From Camillea tinctor (Eukaryota > Ascomycota > Sordariomycetes > Xylariales > Xylariaceae), in assembly GCA_022578605.1 (NCBI GenBank), contig MU394132.1:115692-179691 (forward strand): a DNA stretch of 64,000 nt, in the 5' to 3' direction. A program made the translations under genes and the position numbers. The notes below the pieces were generated by a model. The model was not told the origin of the DNA, made no database searches, and was given only the letters and a program-made list of their open reading frames with translations. This document shows positions 12,110-24,264 of the stretch, piece after piece; within the stretch, counting starts at the first letter, position 1; each line of letters starts with the position of its first letter.

Positions 12110-12857
12110 GGTCTCGGTGCATAGAGAGCGGATTTCGGTACACCTTGTTTCCACGCGAGCGGGTTTGGTTAGATGATAGGATCACCCATACTTTTTACAA
12201 TGCATGATTAGGTCGGCCGGTCGGTTTCCTTGTTCACTTATTTTTACTCTCGATTCCTTATCCCACGATGTATACCCTCATTTACGAACCCGGGATGTTG
12301 CTGGCGTCGTTTCCCGTTGTTGGGAATGGGAAGGATGTAGTTCTCAAATCACAGAAGGAGATATATGGTTTTCTTTTTTGAATAATTTCTTTGCCCATTG
12401 TCGTGGTTCGTGTGTATAAAGAGTAATTGGCACGAAGTATGAATTCTGTAATGAAATGATTCAATTTAAACATCGCCTAGTTCTCCCTTGTGAAGTTCGT
12501 TGGCGATTAGCAAAGCCGGACTAATTCCTAATTAGTGGTTAAAAAAAAGAAAAGAGAAGAAAAGAGTCCCACATTAAGAAATTCTCATAAGCTCACCAAT
12601 TCAAGTTCTCACTTACACTGCCACACTAGTACAGACCGTATCGGGTTTGAACATGCCCAGGTGAGTATGAATGAACACCAATAGCTAAATATTTCGACGA
12701 TGTAATTACTTATACTTGCTACATACAGTTATATTTAGATAATATATTTATCATCTCATTTTCACTCGGTCTTTATCTCTTATTATATCTAACAGCGCCG
12801 TCCACACAAAGAATCATCAACCTTGTCCCCGGAACTGCTGCCAACAGAACTGGAAAA
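12110..12857. other. Intergenic, downstream of the MFS transporter
   Basis: The first part is the presumed 3' UTR of the transporter. The second part has an upstream ATG (12652) followed at once by a GTGAGT donor and a CTAACAG acceptor near 12797. This could be a 5'-UTR intron ahead of the small ORF at 12858, but the spliced upstream frame does not join that ORF. Confidence 0.35.
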
Positions 12858-13049
12858 ATGGAGTCTTTCCATCTCACATCCCAACACGCAGGAGCTATAA
12901 ATCATATTCACACGATCCACCTAGACGCATCCGCCGCCGCTGCAGCCCGCGAGTTGCGGTTGGCTGTCACCGTCATCATCATTGGTTGGGTTGCTGTTAC
13001 AGGGCTGCGGGCTCTAATCGGGAGCAGGGGAGATGAGAAGTCGAGATAA
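12858..13049 (+). CDS. Possible 63-residue single-pass membrane microprotein
   Basis: The ATG sits in a good context (GAAAAATGG). The protein has a polar N-terminus, an Ala-rich helix and one hydrophobic segment (LAVTVIIIGWVAVTGLRALI, about residues 34-53), then a charged tail ending in DEKSR. The frame stays open upstream to the probable splice acceptor near 12797, and that extension (rich in E, L, S and P) also looks protein-like, so the true start may lie in an exon I could not join. I do not recognise a family. It sits between the sugar transporter and the SDHAF1-like gene on the same strand. Confidence 0.3.
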   Translation: MESFHLTSQHAGAINHIHTIHLDASAAAAARELRLAVTVIIIGWVAVTGLRALIGSRGDEKSR

Positions 13050-13476
13050 AAGAATGTGACTGGGTGGTTAAGAAGATAGGGGTTCTGGTCTTTTAGTGAT
13101 CTATGTATTACAGTTATAGTATATACGACGAGAATTTCAAGTACTGATTGAATTGTCAGTATATGAGTAACTTATAAACCTATAGATTACCTGCTAAGGA
13201 ATGAATTAAGTCTTAAGTTGTAAGTCTAGATGTCAATATACGCAAGTCCATTACCATTAAGGGTAACCTAAGTGTACTAACCTACATACATAATTATCGT
13301 GAGCCAGCTGTTGGCGGGCCGGTTTAACTATCTGGTAGAATGCTAAGCTAGTAGTGATAACTGATCCGACCATCAAGATTGCCGGATGATTTTCAACTTT
13401 ATAAGTGCATCATTTGCGACATCAATTACAACTACAATTATATCTAACACCAAGTTCTGTACAGCGCTCTGCCAAC
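13050..13476. other. Intergenic, upstream of the SDHAF1-like gene
   Basis: AT-rich promoter region of the LYR-protein gene. Nothing else was recognised. Confidence 0.4.
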
Positions 13477-13867
13477 ATGCGCCTATCTGGGTTACAGAAA
13501 GAGGTATTGGCCCTTTACCGGAATTGCCTCCGTGAAAGTCGCAAGAAACCTATGGTCAGTCTCTCTTACCCTCCAATTCTGTCCTCGACACGGTTTAGAA
13601 CTTGGCCAGGAAAGTTGGAAAGTTTCGTCAAGCTTATTGACTAACGGCAACCAAAGGACACACGCCCACACTTTGAAACATTTGCAAGGTATGTATATCG
13701 AATCCTAACATATGGCCTAGTGCTAAATCTGTAGCTATACTAGATCAGAATTCGAAAAGAATATCAAAATTGACAAGAGGGATTTCACTGCCATCGAATT
13801 CCTATTGCGCAAAGGACGGCGCCAGTTGGAGGTTTACTCGACCCCTGGAATCAAGGACATTAGGTAG
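13477..13867 (+). CDS. SDH6: Succinate dehydrogenase assembly factor 1 (Sdh6/SDHAF1-like LYR protein), 3 exons
   Basis: Exons 13477..13554, 13657..13688 and 13744..13867 encode 77 residues. The N-terminal helix has the LYR motif (residues 13-15) in LQKEVLALYRNCLRE. The C-terminal helix has IEFLLRKGRRQLEVY, matching the YRRGRRQL region of human SDHAF1. The size fits the family (about 70-115 residues). In the mitochondrial matrix this factor binds the Fe-S transfer complex and the iron-sulfur subunit Sdh2, promoting cluster insertion during complex II maturation. The middle exon is only 32 bases. The stop codon lies inside a TAGG tandem run (13862-13873). Other LYR proteins are shorter matches; the GRRQL helix makes SDHAF1 the best call. 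Confidence 0.88.
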
Positions 13868-14472
13868 GTAGGTAGTGAGTTTCGCCATAGAGCTTTCTGT
13901 TATGGGTGTTGCTACAGCTCGCTCCTGGCTGGTAAATATCTTGCTCTTACTATGCGGTAAAGCAGCAAGCTAGGGTAGGCATGTGGATGGCGATAATAAG
14001 CAGTCACTATTCACTCCAGGCATTGAGGGAAACAAGTCTCGGGCAGGAAAGCGCTCATGAGAGGCCAGTGGCGATGAGAAGATCTCCTGGCCATATCCTC
14101 GACAGGCCGATTGCCTTTTACCTTAGGAACAATACATTGGCATCTAGTACAACTTTCTTACAGCATAGCTTTTACTAGCTTCTTGGAACGCTTTTTGGAA
14201 TACAGACGATGCCTAAGCTCAATTTACCTTAGAAAGGGAGTCCACATCGTCGCCGGAAGATCAGCCATCCTCCGTCGACAGCGTCCAGAGAGAATCTCCC
14301 ATATTTAGCCACCGAGGCAGCATTACAAACTCCCCTATCCAGATCATTGACTAGAGTACACTGTCATCAGAGACAACGCAGATTAAGCCGCAAAAAACAC
14401 GGCGTCCGTGTTAGCAGACTTCTTCCCTCGCAAGGGAGTAGAGGGTCATTAGCCAGTAGTCGACATTCGCTC
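13868..14472. other. Region upstream of the disordered-protein gene, probably holding its 5' exon(s)
   Basis: The reading frame of the next gene stays open back to a stop at 14230-14232, but there is no in-frame ATG between that stop and 14473. A CTTAG/AAAGGG acceptor-like site lies at that stop. One or more upstream coding exons, or a start at 14473, are both possible; I could not choose from sequence alone. Confidence 0.4.
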
Positions 14473-16536
14473 ATGCGGATTTCTGGGCTTCCAGGGCATC
14501 CATATTGGGGTACTCTCCGTCAGTCTCAAATCTATCGTTCTAAGCCTAGCTCTAAGAGGAATACCCCCGTTGAAGAGAAGCCAACCCACGACTGCGATCC
14601 CCAGCATATTGTTCCTGAATCCCAGACTGGCCAAAGATCTCACGAGACGGCACATGAACGCCATAAACGGCGCGCAAGAGAAAAGCGTTATGGCCTCGTG
14701 GATCCTGCTGCGTGGGACGCTATAAACCGGTCCCTAATGCAACAGCAACGTCTATCTTCCTGGATTGTTCCGAATGATCTCGATGGAACGCGTCGTAGCA
14801 AACTCGAGGCTCATCCACGAAAACCTGATATCCCTTCTCGGACTTCTAGCGAGCGAAAAGCATTGAACCGCTTTATAAGAGATCTCGAAAAATATGCACA
14901 AGCGGCTGGGTCAACTGGGAAGGTACCGATAACGACACCAACTCCATCAGAATCCAAGGCATCATATCATACTGTCAAGCCATTGCTACCTTACCGAGAC
15001 GAGCTGGCTGCTGCTGGGCTTGCAGTCACTTCGACGGATCAGAAGCACCGACTATCTACCGAAAGGGATGCCCCGGTTTTGCGGCGTACACATGATATTC
15101 ATCGGGGCACAGATACATCAAGAGGACAGACAGTTGAGCTTGATGGTTACTTCGACTTTAAACAAGAGAAGAAAAACCGAAGTGACTTGCCTAGAACGAG
15201 GTCTGGATCTATTATTCGGTCCACTCCCCCAGATGGCCCAGATGAAGCCAAAACTCACCCGATGGAACCATCACCAGCACCTCCAATTCCCAACCCCAGA
15301 CCAAAGCTTAAGCCTAAATCTTGTGACAAACGAAAACTATTTCCTTGGCTCAAAAGGAAACCACCAATGGAGAAGAATAACTTCGAGCGTGAACCCCAGG
15401 ACCGTTTCCCACCCATCAACGACGGCCCTATCCAGATATACCCCGAATTTCCATCTCCCTCGCTAGATCTGAAAGAGCAAATCGATGCACGAAGCCAAAC
15501 GAGTATACAGATCCGAAGCATGCAGCATAGGCGGAATAAACGGCTTCCACAATCACCTCCATTACCCAGGGATATCATCAGCCCCAAGAAGCCACCGTGT
15601 ACTGCACTGTCACTAGCTGAGTGTGAGCAACAGGATCAAGGTCCTCATCCAGAGCCTCTGGTTTCAAAATGTAAAGGGGCAGACGGAGACCGACAATTGC
15701 ACTTATTAAATCATTCGCGCGGACAGAGAGGTCTGATAAAGGGACAGGCACATCTACCCCAATCCGAGACTAATATAGAGACAATTGAAGAAGAGAGGGA
15801 CACATCACCAAGTCATTATGATCGTCCTACTATAGATCATTATTCGTCGAGGACTCGTCGTAAGACCAAACTTGCTCCGGTGAATAAGGCACACCAGCCA
15901 TCGACGGTCTCTTCTTCGCAAACGCATGCCTCTTCTGTCCGCTCACTTCCTTTTACCGCCAAATATGCTATCACTACATCTTCTTCTCTAGAACGGGCGT
16001 TGGATGCCGTGTCCCGGAAATTCGATAAGATGGACCAACAAGAAGACGACCCGGATGGGTACCCGGCAGGCCTAGTAGAAAAGACGAATAAACCTACAAA
16101 GACCGCTTCGCAGCAAGACGTAGACCATAATCCAGCTACTAGAGCTAGCGAATCTCATAGTTCATGCGAGACAAACAAGGTTACAAAGTCCAATCTAACT
16201 ATGCCACCAGAAAGGATTGCTCAGTCGTATTTCAAACCATTACCCCCTGAACCCCCTTGTGCAGTTCCAATTGCGCCCCAGACCCAGGCAACAAATGCCC
16301 CATCGGATGAAAAGACGAACTCTGAACAGACCCGGACGGGGCAAATGCTTAAGGACCTCAACATTTTCCCCGACTACGACGATGGGGATATCAACGATCG
16401 GGATGTTATCAAGGGACTGCAGGTCGCGGTTCACGCAGCCGCCGACGACATGTACGACGCATACATCAGGACCAGGACAGGGTTGCGGATCCGCCGTTTC
16501 CTAGCAGACCTGAAGTCGGTGGATGAGGTGCCGTAG
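14473..16536 (+). CDS. Conserved fungal disordered protein of unknown function
   Basis: From the first in-frame ATG (14473) the frame encodes 687 residues, and the open frame extends to 14233 without an ATG, so the 5' end is uncertain. Most of the protein is polar, rich in Pro, Ser, Arg and Lys, and predicted disordered, with short ordered-looking islands: EKRYGLVDPAAWDAINRSL near the N-terminus, SLERALDAVSRKFDKMD, and a C-terminal block DVIKGLQVAVHAAADDMYD followed by GLRIRRFLADLK. I recall similar C-terminal blocks in uncharacterised filamentous ascomycete proteins, but know no function. No membrane segment or signal peptide is seen. The downstream gene (Zn2Cys6) is on the same strand, 0.9 kb away. 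Confidence 0.7.
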   Translation: MRISGLPGHPYWGTLRQSQIYRSKPSSKRNTPVEEKPTHDCDPQHIVPESQTGQRSHETAHERHKRRAREKRYGLVDPAAWDAINRSLMQQQRLSSWIVPNDLDGTRRSKLEAHPRKPDIPSRTSSERKALNRFIRDLEKYAQAAGSTGKVPITTPTPSESKASYHTVKPLLPYRDELAAAGLAVTSTDQKHRLSTERDAPVLRRTHDIHRGTDTSRGQTVELDGYFDFKQEKKNRSDLPRTRSGSIIRSTPPDGPDEAKTHPMEPSPAPPIPNPRPKLKPKSCDKRKLFPWLKRKPPMEKNNFEREPQDRFPPINDGPIQIYPEFPSPSLDLKEQIDARSQTSIQIRSMQHRRNKRLPQSPPLPRDIISPKKPPCTALSLAECEQQDQGPHPEPLVSKCKGADGDRQLHLLNHSRGQRGLIKGQAHLPQSETNIETIEEERDTSPSHYDRPTIDHYSSRTRRKTKLAPVNKAHQPSTVSSSQTHASSVRSLPFTAKYAITTSSSLERALDAVSRKFDKMDQQEDDPDGYPAGLVEKTNKPTKTASQQDVDHNPATRASESHSSCETNKVTKSNLTMPPERIAQSYFKPLPPEPPCAVPIAPQTQATNAPSDEKTNSEQTRTGQMLKDLNIFPDYDDGDINDRDVIKGLQVAVHAAADDMYDAYIRTRTGLRIRRFLADLKSVDEVP

Positions 16537-17402
16537 GAGATAGCATCGTCAAGCCGGCCTACTGGAGAAAAACGTGCAGAGAACCGACGTCAGGAGCGCG
16601 ATAAAGACGGGAAGACTCTACACAGAGCAGGGTCTTAGAGTTAACGAGAGTCTATCGGTACTGCACCGGAGCGGGTGATTTGGTGAGGCTGGATTCGTGT
16701 CATGATAGGTAGGGGAGAGTAATGGCACATGATTATTGCCTCATTTGAGCATCCTGGTTTACTGTGATATCCTCCACACAGGTTAATGAATAGATAGGTA
16801 ATACATACTAACTTATTGATGTGCTGCGAGTTGATGTTTTTCTATTTTTTTTTTCTTTTTCCCCTTTTTTCTATTCTTCCCCCCTTTTCGCTATTAACTG
16901 TATGATATAGGTTATATGTGCCTGGACCCGAGTTTCCTACTGCTGCTATCGTGCTATGTATATAGTGTACTAACGGACCAAAATGTCCGTGTTAGTAGGC
17001 AGTGCACTTGACCTAGGTATAAAAGTAGGTATGAGATTAGCCCCTGGACGGCTGGAGACAGCTGGAGACATCAGCCTTATGGGTCCCTCTTGGTCCCCTC
17101 GACGGGTAACTCGGCGTGAGTGACAGGTCCCACTAATTTGAAGTGTAGGTAGGCTAGTAAGTTCTAAGTTGTAAGTCTGGACAGAACGCTTACGAATCAA
17201 TCCCTCCTGTCTCGCACGTGTAAATCATCTTATGTAACACTGTTTTAGACTTTCCATCTTCTCATCGTCGCGCCCTCTATAACTCACAGCTAACTTACAG
17301 CTAACTTTAGATGGGTGGAAGGATTTCCAAACAAACCACAGCCGAGAGCAAGTGAAGGGATAATTGCGCCCAGCACAAGATTACCGAGCTAAGCAAGCAA
17401 CG
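16537..17402. other. Intergenic, upstream of the Zn2Cys6 regulator
   Basis: Holds the presumed 3' UTR of the disordered-protein gene, a pyrimidine-rich stretch (16842-16890) and the promoter of the regulator. No coding region was recognised. Confidence 0.5.
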
Positions 17403-18973
17403 ATGCTATCGAGTTCAAAGGGCCAGTGCCCAAAACAGAACCAGAACGGTACTCCGCCAAAACACCGGGCCTGTGATGAGTGCCGTATGTAACCCTTCCC
17501 CGTGCCTAGGGTGGCTTCGGATTCTCGGAATCATAAGGTTAATATTATGTCGTCTCAGGGACCCGGAAGCTCGCATGTACCAAGGAGCCGGATGGGTGTT
17601 TACGATGCAAACGCGAGGGTATTCCCTGCCACTATTCGCCCCAGAAGCAGATGGGACGGCCGCGGAAACGGCCGCGAGATGAATCCGTCGCCGTGACGGC
17701 CCATCACGATGCCTCCTCTAAGCCGAACCCTCCAGTCCCTAGTGTGACCGTCGTTGCTGTTGATGATGATCCCGACGATGCCCCTCCATGCAAGACGCCC
17801 ATGATGGAGATACCGCCCAATACAGCAGACCCGGGCCTGGCCTTCATCAATTTCTTGGTGGGGGAAGATATGAGCATCGATCTGGGCCAGCCACCAGTCG
17901 TGGGCATGGACGCCAATACACCCATGTCTCGCAGTAGTGAAGTAGGAACCCAGGGAAAGGGTCACCCATGGAACTTCGGCTTCACGGGCGATGCCTTTGG
18001 CGATGTCAATTACGACCCCATCAATCTCGATAACTCGCCATCATTCTCTACTTCGAACCTTGACCCAGCGCTATTTATGTCACCATTATCTTCGTCCAAC
18101 TCGACAACAGAACCAGCAAGCCAGGTCACGCCGCCGGTCGAGCAGGAACAAGTCCCTGGCCTCTCCCCCAATACAGCTAGCACGCCCGAAAGCATCACGA
18201 GCACGTACATGACGGGGGGCGCGAATAATACCAATGGAAATAGCCAACCGCCCTGTCCTTGTACCGCGAACCTGTACCTGGCGTTAGATTCGATGCAGAA
18301 GCTACCTGGAGAAGTAGAGGCTGCTGTGCGACAGGCGCGGCTGGCAGCCAAGACAGCGTTCGAAGTGGTCAATTGCCCAGCGTGCTCGTTCAGGATGGAC
18401 GTGCCGCCGCACCCGACCAACTCGCCTGCGTATATGCAGAATTTCCAGACCTTGATGCTGCTGGCGACGCTGATCCCGAGCATCGTGCATGCGTACGAAC
18501 GGATTCTGAACATAGTCGACATTGAGGCGCGGAACGCGACGGCCGAGCGGCGGCCGGTCGTCTTCAAGCTAGGCGGCCTCGGCGGCATCTGGGGCAACAT
18601 GAGCGAGGAGATCAAGTGCAGTACAGCGACGGCGCTTGCGCGGCGCGAGATGGAGCCGGCTTTGTGGCGGCTCGCTGTTCGCGCACTGCTCAAAATGGAC
18701 GTCTACGGACTCTCGGGCCTTGACTGCTCTTGTCTCGGCGACAGAGACACGAACCGTGGTGACCCGTTTCACCTCGGCCTCAGGGATATCGTGCTCCTTA
18801 TGGAGAACCGGTCCAAGGCTCGCCATGCGCTCATGGATGCCATGTCCGCTGCCGGCATGTGGACCGAGCCTCCTTGCAGCGCACTTAAGCTGCACAAGGA
18901 GGGCGAGACGCCCACGTGCCAGCGCATCATCGCCATCGCGAGACAATCGGTAGATCAGCTCGTCATTGCTTAG
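17403..18973 (+). CDS. Zn2Cys6 transcription factor, AflR-type, 2 exons
   Basis: Exons 17403..17484 and 17559..18973 give 498 residues. The N-terminal binuclear zinc cluster is complete: Cys24-X2-Cys27-X6-Cys34-X6-Cys41-X2-Cys44-X6-Cys51. It is followed by GRPRKRPRD, a basic segment that may act as linker, AT-hook or NLS. The single intron splits the zinc cluster just after the second cysteine. The C-terminal half has paired CPC and NCPAC cysteines around an Ala-rich helix, resembling the AflR-type regulatory domain. It lacks a recognisable central fungal-specific TF domain. It should bind DNA in the nucleus, possibly CGG- or TCG-type half sites. AflR relatives control secondary-metabolite clusters, but no biosynthetic cluster surrounds it here, so its target pathway is open. 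Confidence 0.88.
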
Positions 18974-21900
18974 ATGGATAATCAGGTCTTCTTTTCGCTC
19001 TTGATTACTTGATGCGATGAGGATGGTGCTTATGCCATCTCGTGTGCGAAGATTCGCAGCGGAAAGAAGAGGAACGGAGTGCGGTGACTTCGCATCACTA
19101 ATGCTGTCGCTACCAACATTGTGTTGATTGTCCGGTCGTACATTTAAGCTCCTAGGACCTCTTAGCCTCTCACGTCTCATCCGGTTAATTGGTCACCTTG
19201 CTAGTTGTCATACATTCCTAGATATCATGCAACAAGTTTTGCTCGTAGCTACGTGCTTCGATTACGGCACACCCACAGCAACCCCGGAAACTATTCTCAA
19301 GCCGAGTCTACCCTTCCGCTACCTAGAGTACGAATAGATCTCAGTGCACTGTGGTACACGATACGGCGCAATCGACCAACTATAACGCCGACGTACCTAG
19401 ACAAGGCCCTGCACGCTTGATGAGGGGCACAGCTTCCGCCGCCGCTAATGGCGCAAAGATGCTGCTAGTATTGTAGCTAGTCTACTGCATAGCACAACTG
19501 CCGCGTCATGGTGGTGCATCCCGCAAAAAGAATCACCGATTCGATGCGCCTCAGGCGGATCCTCCCTCCACTATCGGCGCCCGTCGCTTTCAGTTGGGGA
19601 TGTTTCCAGTCCTCAGATACGTTTATGAAGCCGATGACTACACGGGGACCATACTTGCTTCCGCTAACAATTGGACTTCACCCGGCAAGCTCCCCGTTCT
19701 CTGCACCTACGGAGATGCGGGGGATATCGGACACGGATGATATAGGATAGGCTCGGCTCTCTAGAGTCTTCAAGGAGCAGGAGAGCGCCGTGGGGGGAAG
19801 ATAAGAGTACAGATTACCACGCCTATTGGTCATAGCATGTGTGAAACAGCACACACGGTATATCATGAAATAGATTGGACAGTAATTTTGTTTTTTTGCG
19901 CTACTTGCATTTATTCGATTCCGACTCTTGTTACAGCAAGATAGGGAGGAGTTCTAGGGATAGGGATTTGGGAAGTCAATTTGGGATTTTTATTGGGTTG
20001 CTTTAGAAGAAAATGAAGTGAACGAAAGATCAGGGTTATTAGGTGTAGCGGCGTCAGCGGCAGAAATCAAATAAGTATGTATATATGCCATGCCATGCCA
20101 TGTCATGTCACGGGGAATTGATCATATAATTTATTGTTTTTATCTTCGCATCGACGTAGGTTTAGAGAATTATCTAGAGAAACTTATCATGGCAATTTCT
20201 GAAGCTCGTCGGTAGGACATAGGTTTCTTTGGGTAAACCATGTTCTCTGACGTCTTTACACTGGATTTGGATACGATGTATTTGCATGTAAGTTAGTCTC
20301 GTTCACATCGAGGGATGTTGAGGAATATTATCTTCTTCCACATGCATGTTTTGACAATGTATATTAGGGGGTCCAAGAGGTATACTGTTTTTGATAATCG
20401 CATTTCCTACTTCAATAGGTTAAGTAGGTAGTTTATGTAGTTTTTTTTTTCGCTTTCGCATTTTTATTTGTTTCGTTTCTTTCCATGTTCGGGATGTTTC
20501 TCTCTCCGTTCCCACCTCTCATTGTTTCAGTTCTCTTACAAGCTAAGAAAGGATCCAATACTAGGCACTGCATTAGTCCCCGCGGTCTGGGTGCTTGCTC
20601 CCGAGCACTAGCCTCCCTGAGGCAGTAGTAGTACAATGAGATGCCGACGCAATGTGTGTTTTTTTTTTTTTTTGTAGACAGCGATGGGAAACTTCGTGCA
20701 TTACTTACTTAGGAAGAGGAGAAAGTTTTGCTTTACTGACAGCGAGGTGGCAAGACGGACTACTGTGGCGACGAATGGCTTTCCATCCTCTCTTATTTAT
20801 GTAGGTTTATTGTCATTCAATTTAACCCGACAAGAAAGACCATGGCTCCCGCTTAAAAGCAGGTAAACCCCGTCAGCCAACAGGGAAGAAACGCGAATAG
20901 CCTCTCTTATTTCATGCAAGCACCTTTAAATAAAACTATATCCCGAATACCTTATAATAAGGAATACGTGTCTTTTTTCCCTTTTTCTTTCCTTTTTTTT
21001 CCCTTCTCGTTGATGACCGGCTTTTTGTCTGTGAGCGGGGTTTTTACCTCGGTTGGGCTTTCATGGAAATGTCTGGACTTCCTGTTGATAGTTTAAGACC
21101 TGATGAGGTTGCAGCTGGCGCTGGTTGGCGTGGCGCAATGTGTGATAAACGCCAGCATAAGACTTAAACCTAGGGTTAGGTAGTATCTCGTGGTGTGTTT
21201 TTCTCTTTGAACCGGCGTAGTCAAATAATGGAGCTGCTGCTCTTTTTCAACTATAGAGATTAAATAAATACAAATATCAAGGAAGTTTGCAAGAGTTCCA
21301 TTTCCCCCTCTTTCTTCCTGTTATGCAGGGACCAACACTTAAGCTGGATGGAATGGATTTTAGGGTTCGAGAAGGATCACGAATAACGTCAGCCAGGATC
21401 CAGGAGGACGGTAGTGGTTTACCCGGATCTCTTGTCCTGTCTGGACTTGTCATGAGTAATGTGTAAGTGCGTAATGCGCAAGGCAAAATAAGAAAGAAGC
21501 TTGTTGTTCCTACGATTCCCCACGCGGCTTTTGCGGTAGAGGAACAAAGAACAAATTAATTAAAATCAACAAAGAAGAAAAGACAGGAGAAACTGAGGAA
21601 TGAATGTCTGATATTGTGGTTCTTGGGTCATGGTCATCTGCTGAGGTAGGTACCTACATTATATTGGAACCTATGTAGATAGACGTATGTAAGAAATTAT
21701 TACGTCAGTTTATTCATACAGTTGCCAATGGTTTGAATTGGTTTATTTTTGGCAGCGGACGTGAGCATGGTAGAAATAAGTCCATTGAGTGAGGAGAGGC
21801 ATGCATGCATGTAAGAGCCCGCAAGTAGTGTCAGGTTAAAGACCTTCAGGTACCCAGCTAAGCCTAAGCCTATTTACACTAACCTAGCACTAGGTAATAT

Positions 21901-23136
21901 GTGTACGGAAGAGCGCAATTGGCTGTTGTTCGTATGGAATGGAAGAATTAGGTAGGTAAATAAATACATCGAATGACGGATATATATTTACGTGCTGGTA
22001 TGTATGCAGGTAGCTCTAATGGAATTAAAGTATTATTTCTGGCATGTAGTTAGTGTAAGTACCTACCCATCAGGCTGTTATTAAAGTTTATATGTATACT
22101 CGTATATGTACAATTGATAGTTACGTATATACTATGTAGTACTAATTAGTTTAAGTATACTCGTGTTTGTTTGTAATGTTCGTTCCAACTCGGCACTTTC
22201 CACCCCTAAAAGAACCCCGTATTGTGTGTGTGACGATGGGTCAGTGCTAAGTGTAGAGGGGCAAGCCGATGGTCCCAGACTCCACCCTGAAGGTCAGCCC
22301 GGGTGTGGGTATTTTGGTATTTTGGTCAGAGATGGGCTTGATGGAGCACGGATGGGCAGGCTAGCACCTGCCTGATCGGGACTAGAGGTGATGAATAAGG
22401 TTAGGCTAAACCTATTATAGTATGTGCTTTGGAATAGCGTAAAGGTAAAAAAGGTAGCGTAGCTACAACTAAAAAAGAAAGAGAGGCTTGAGAGAGAGGC
22501 TCGGCCAATCTGGCATGTCGGAACATTTAAACCATCCCAACTTGGCTTTTCGCCTTCGGGCCTGCATCACTGTTCAATTGAGGACACGGTTGTCTAGCAC
22601 AAGAATCGTAAAAAAAAATAGAAAGGGAATAAACTTTATAACCTTGACAATAACAACAAACACCATTTACCAACCACTATTACTACTATCTGCTACTATT
22701 AACCACCACCACCTCCTCCTCCATCATCACCTTGGGTTCATCACCTTGGGTTCTTCACCTTTGGGTTCTTCACTTGGTCGTGATAAAAATTGTTGTTCTC
22801 CCTTGTTTCCTCTTCTTCCTCCCCACTCCATTCACCTTGACCTTGAGCCTCACATATATCTCACCTCTCTTATAAATCCTTGTATTTTTCTTTTTCCTTT
22901 TCTCTTTTCTTTTCCTCCCTTCCCTTCTCTTCTCCCCCTACCTTCCTCTCCAAGTTTGCTCCTACTCTCCTACCACAGGTAACATACAACCTCACTACAC
23001 CACACTCTACCCTCCATCCGTGATTCCAGTCTATCCGAACCGCGCCAGCTGGTCTGCACTGCACTTGCAAGCGCCAACATAGCAACACGCACACGTACGC
23101 GTACCAGCTATCACCCACCCCCCGAATCAAAACAGC
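18974..23136. other. 4.2-kb region without a supported gene; upstream leader of ERV29
   Basis: Many short frames but nothing resembling a protein. The final 0.6 kb, ahead of ERV29, is strongly pyrimidine-rich (22860-22960) and holds a short imperfect tandem repeat of TCACCTTGGGTTCT units at 22726-22774. It is probably core promoter and a long 5' leader. Short TAGGTA-type words recur throughout. Confidence 0.5.
22726..22774. repeat. Short imperfect tandem repeat upstream of ERV29
   Basis: Three copies of a 14-17-base unit around TCACCTTGGGTTCT lie in the presumed promoter or 5' leader of the ERV29 gene. No function is apparent. Confidence 0.6.

Positions 23137-24264
<1,128 letters not shown>

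Noticed and set aside
2760..19000. A secondary-metabolite cluster made of the FAD oxidase, the MFS transporter and the AflR-like regulator
   Set aside because: The genes are separated by kilobases and by COX17, SDHAF1 and other housekeeping genes, and no PKS, NRPS, terpene synthase or P450 gene is present.
22488..22982. A 164-codon plus-strand frame before ERV29
   Set aside because: It is dominated by His/Leu/Pro/Ser from the pyrimidine-rich leader and does not resemble a protein.
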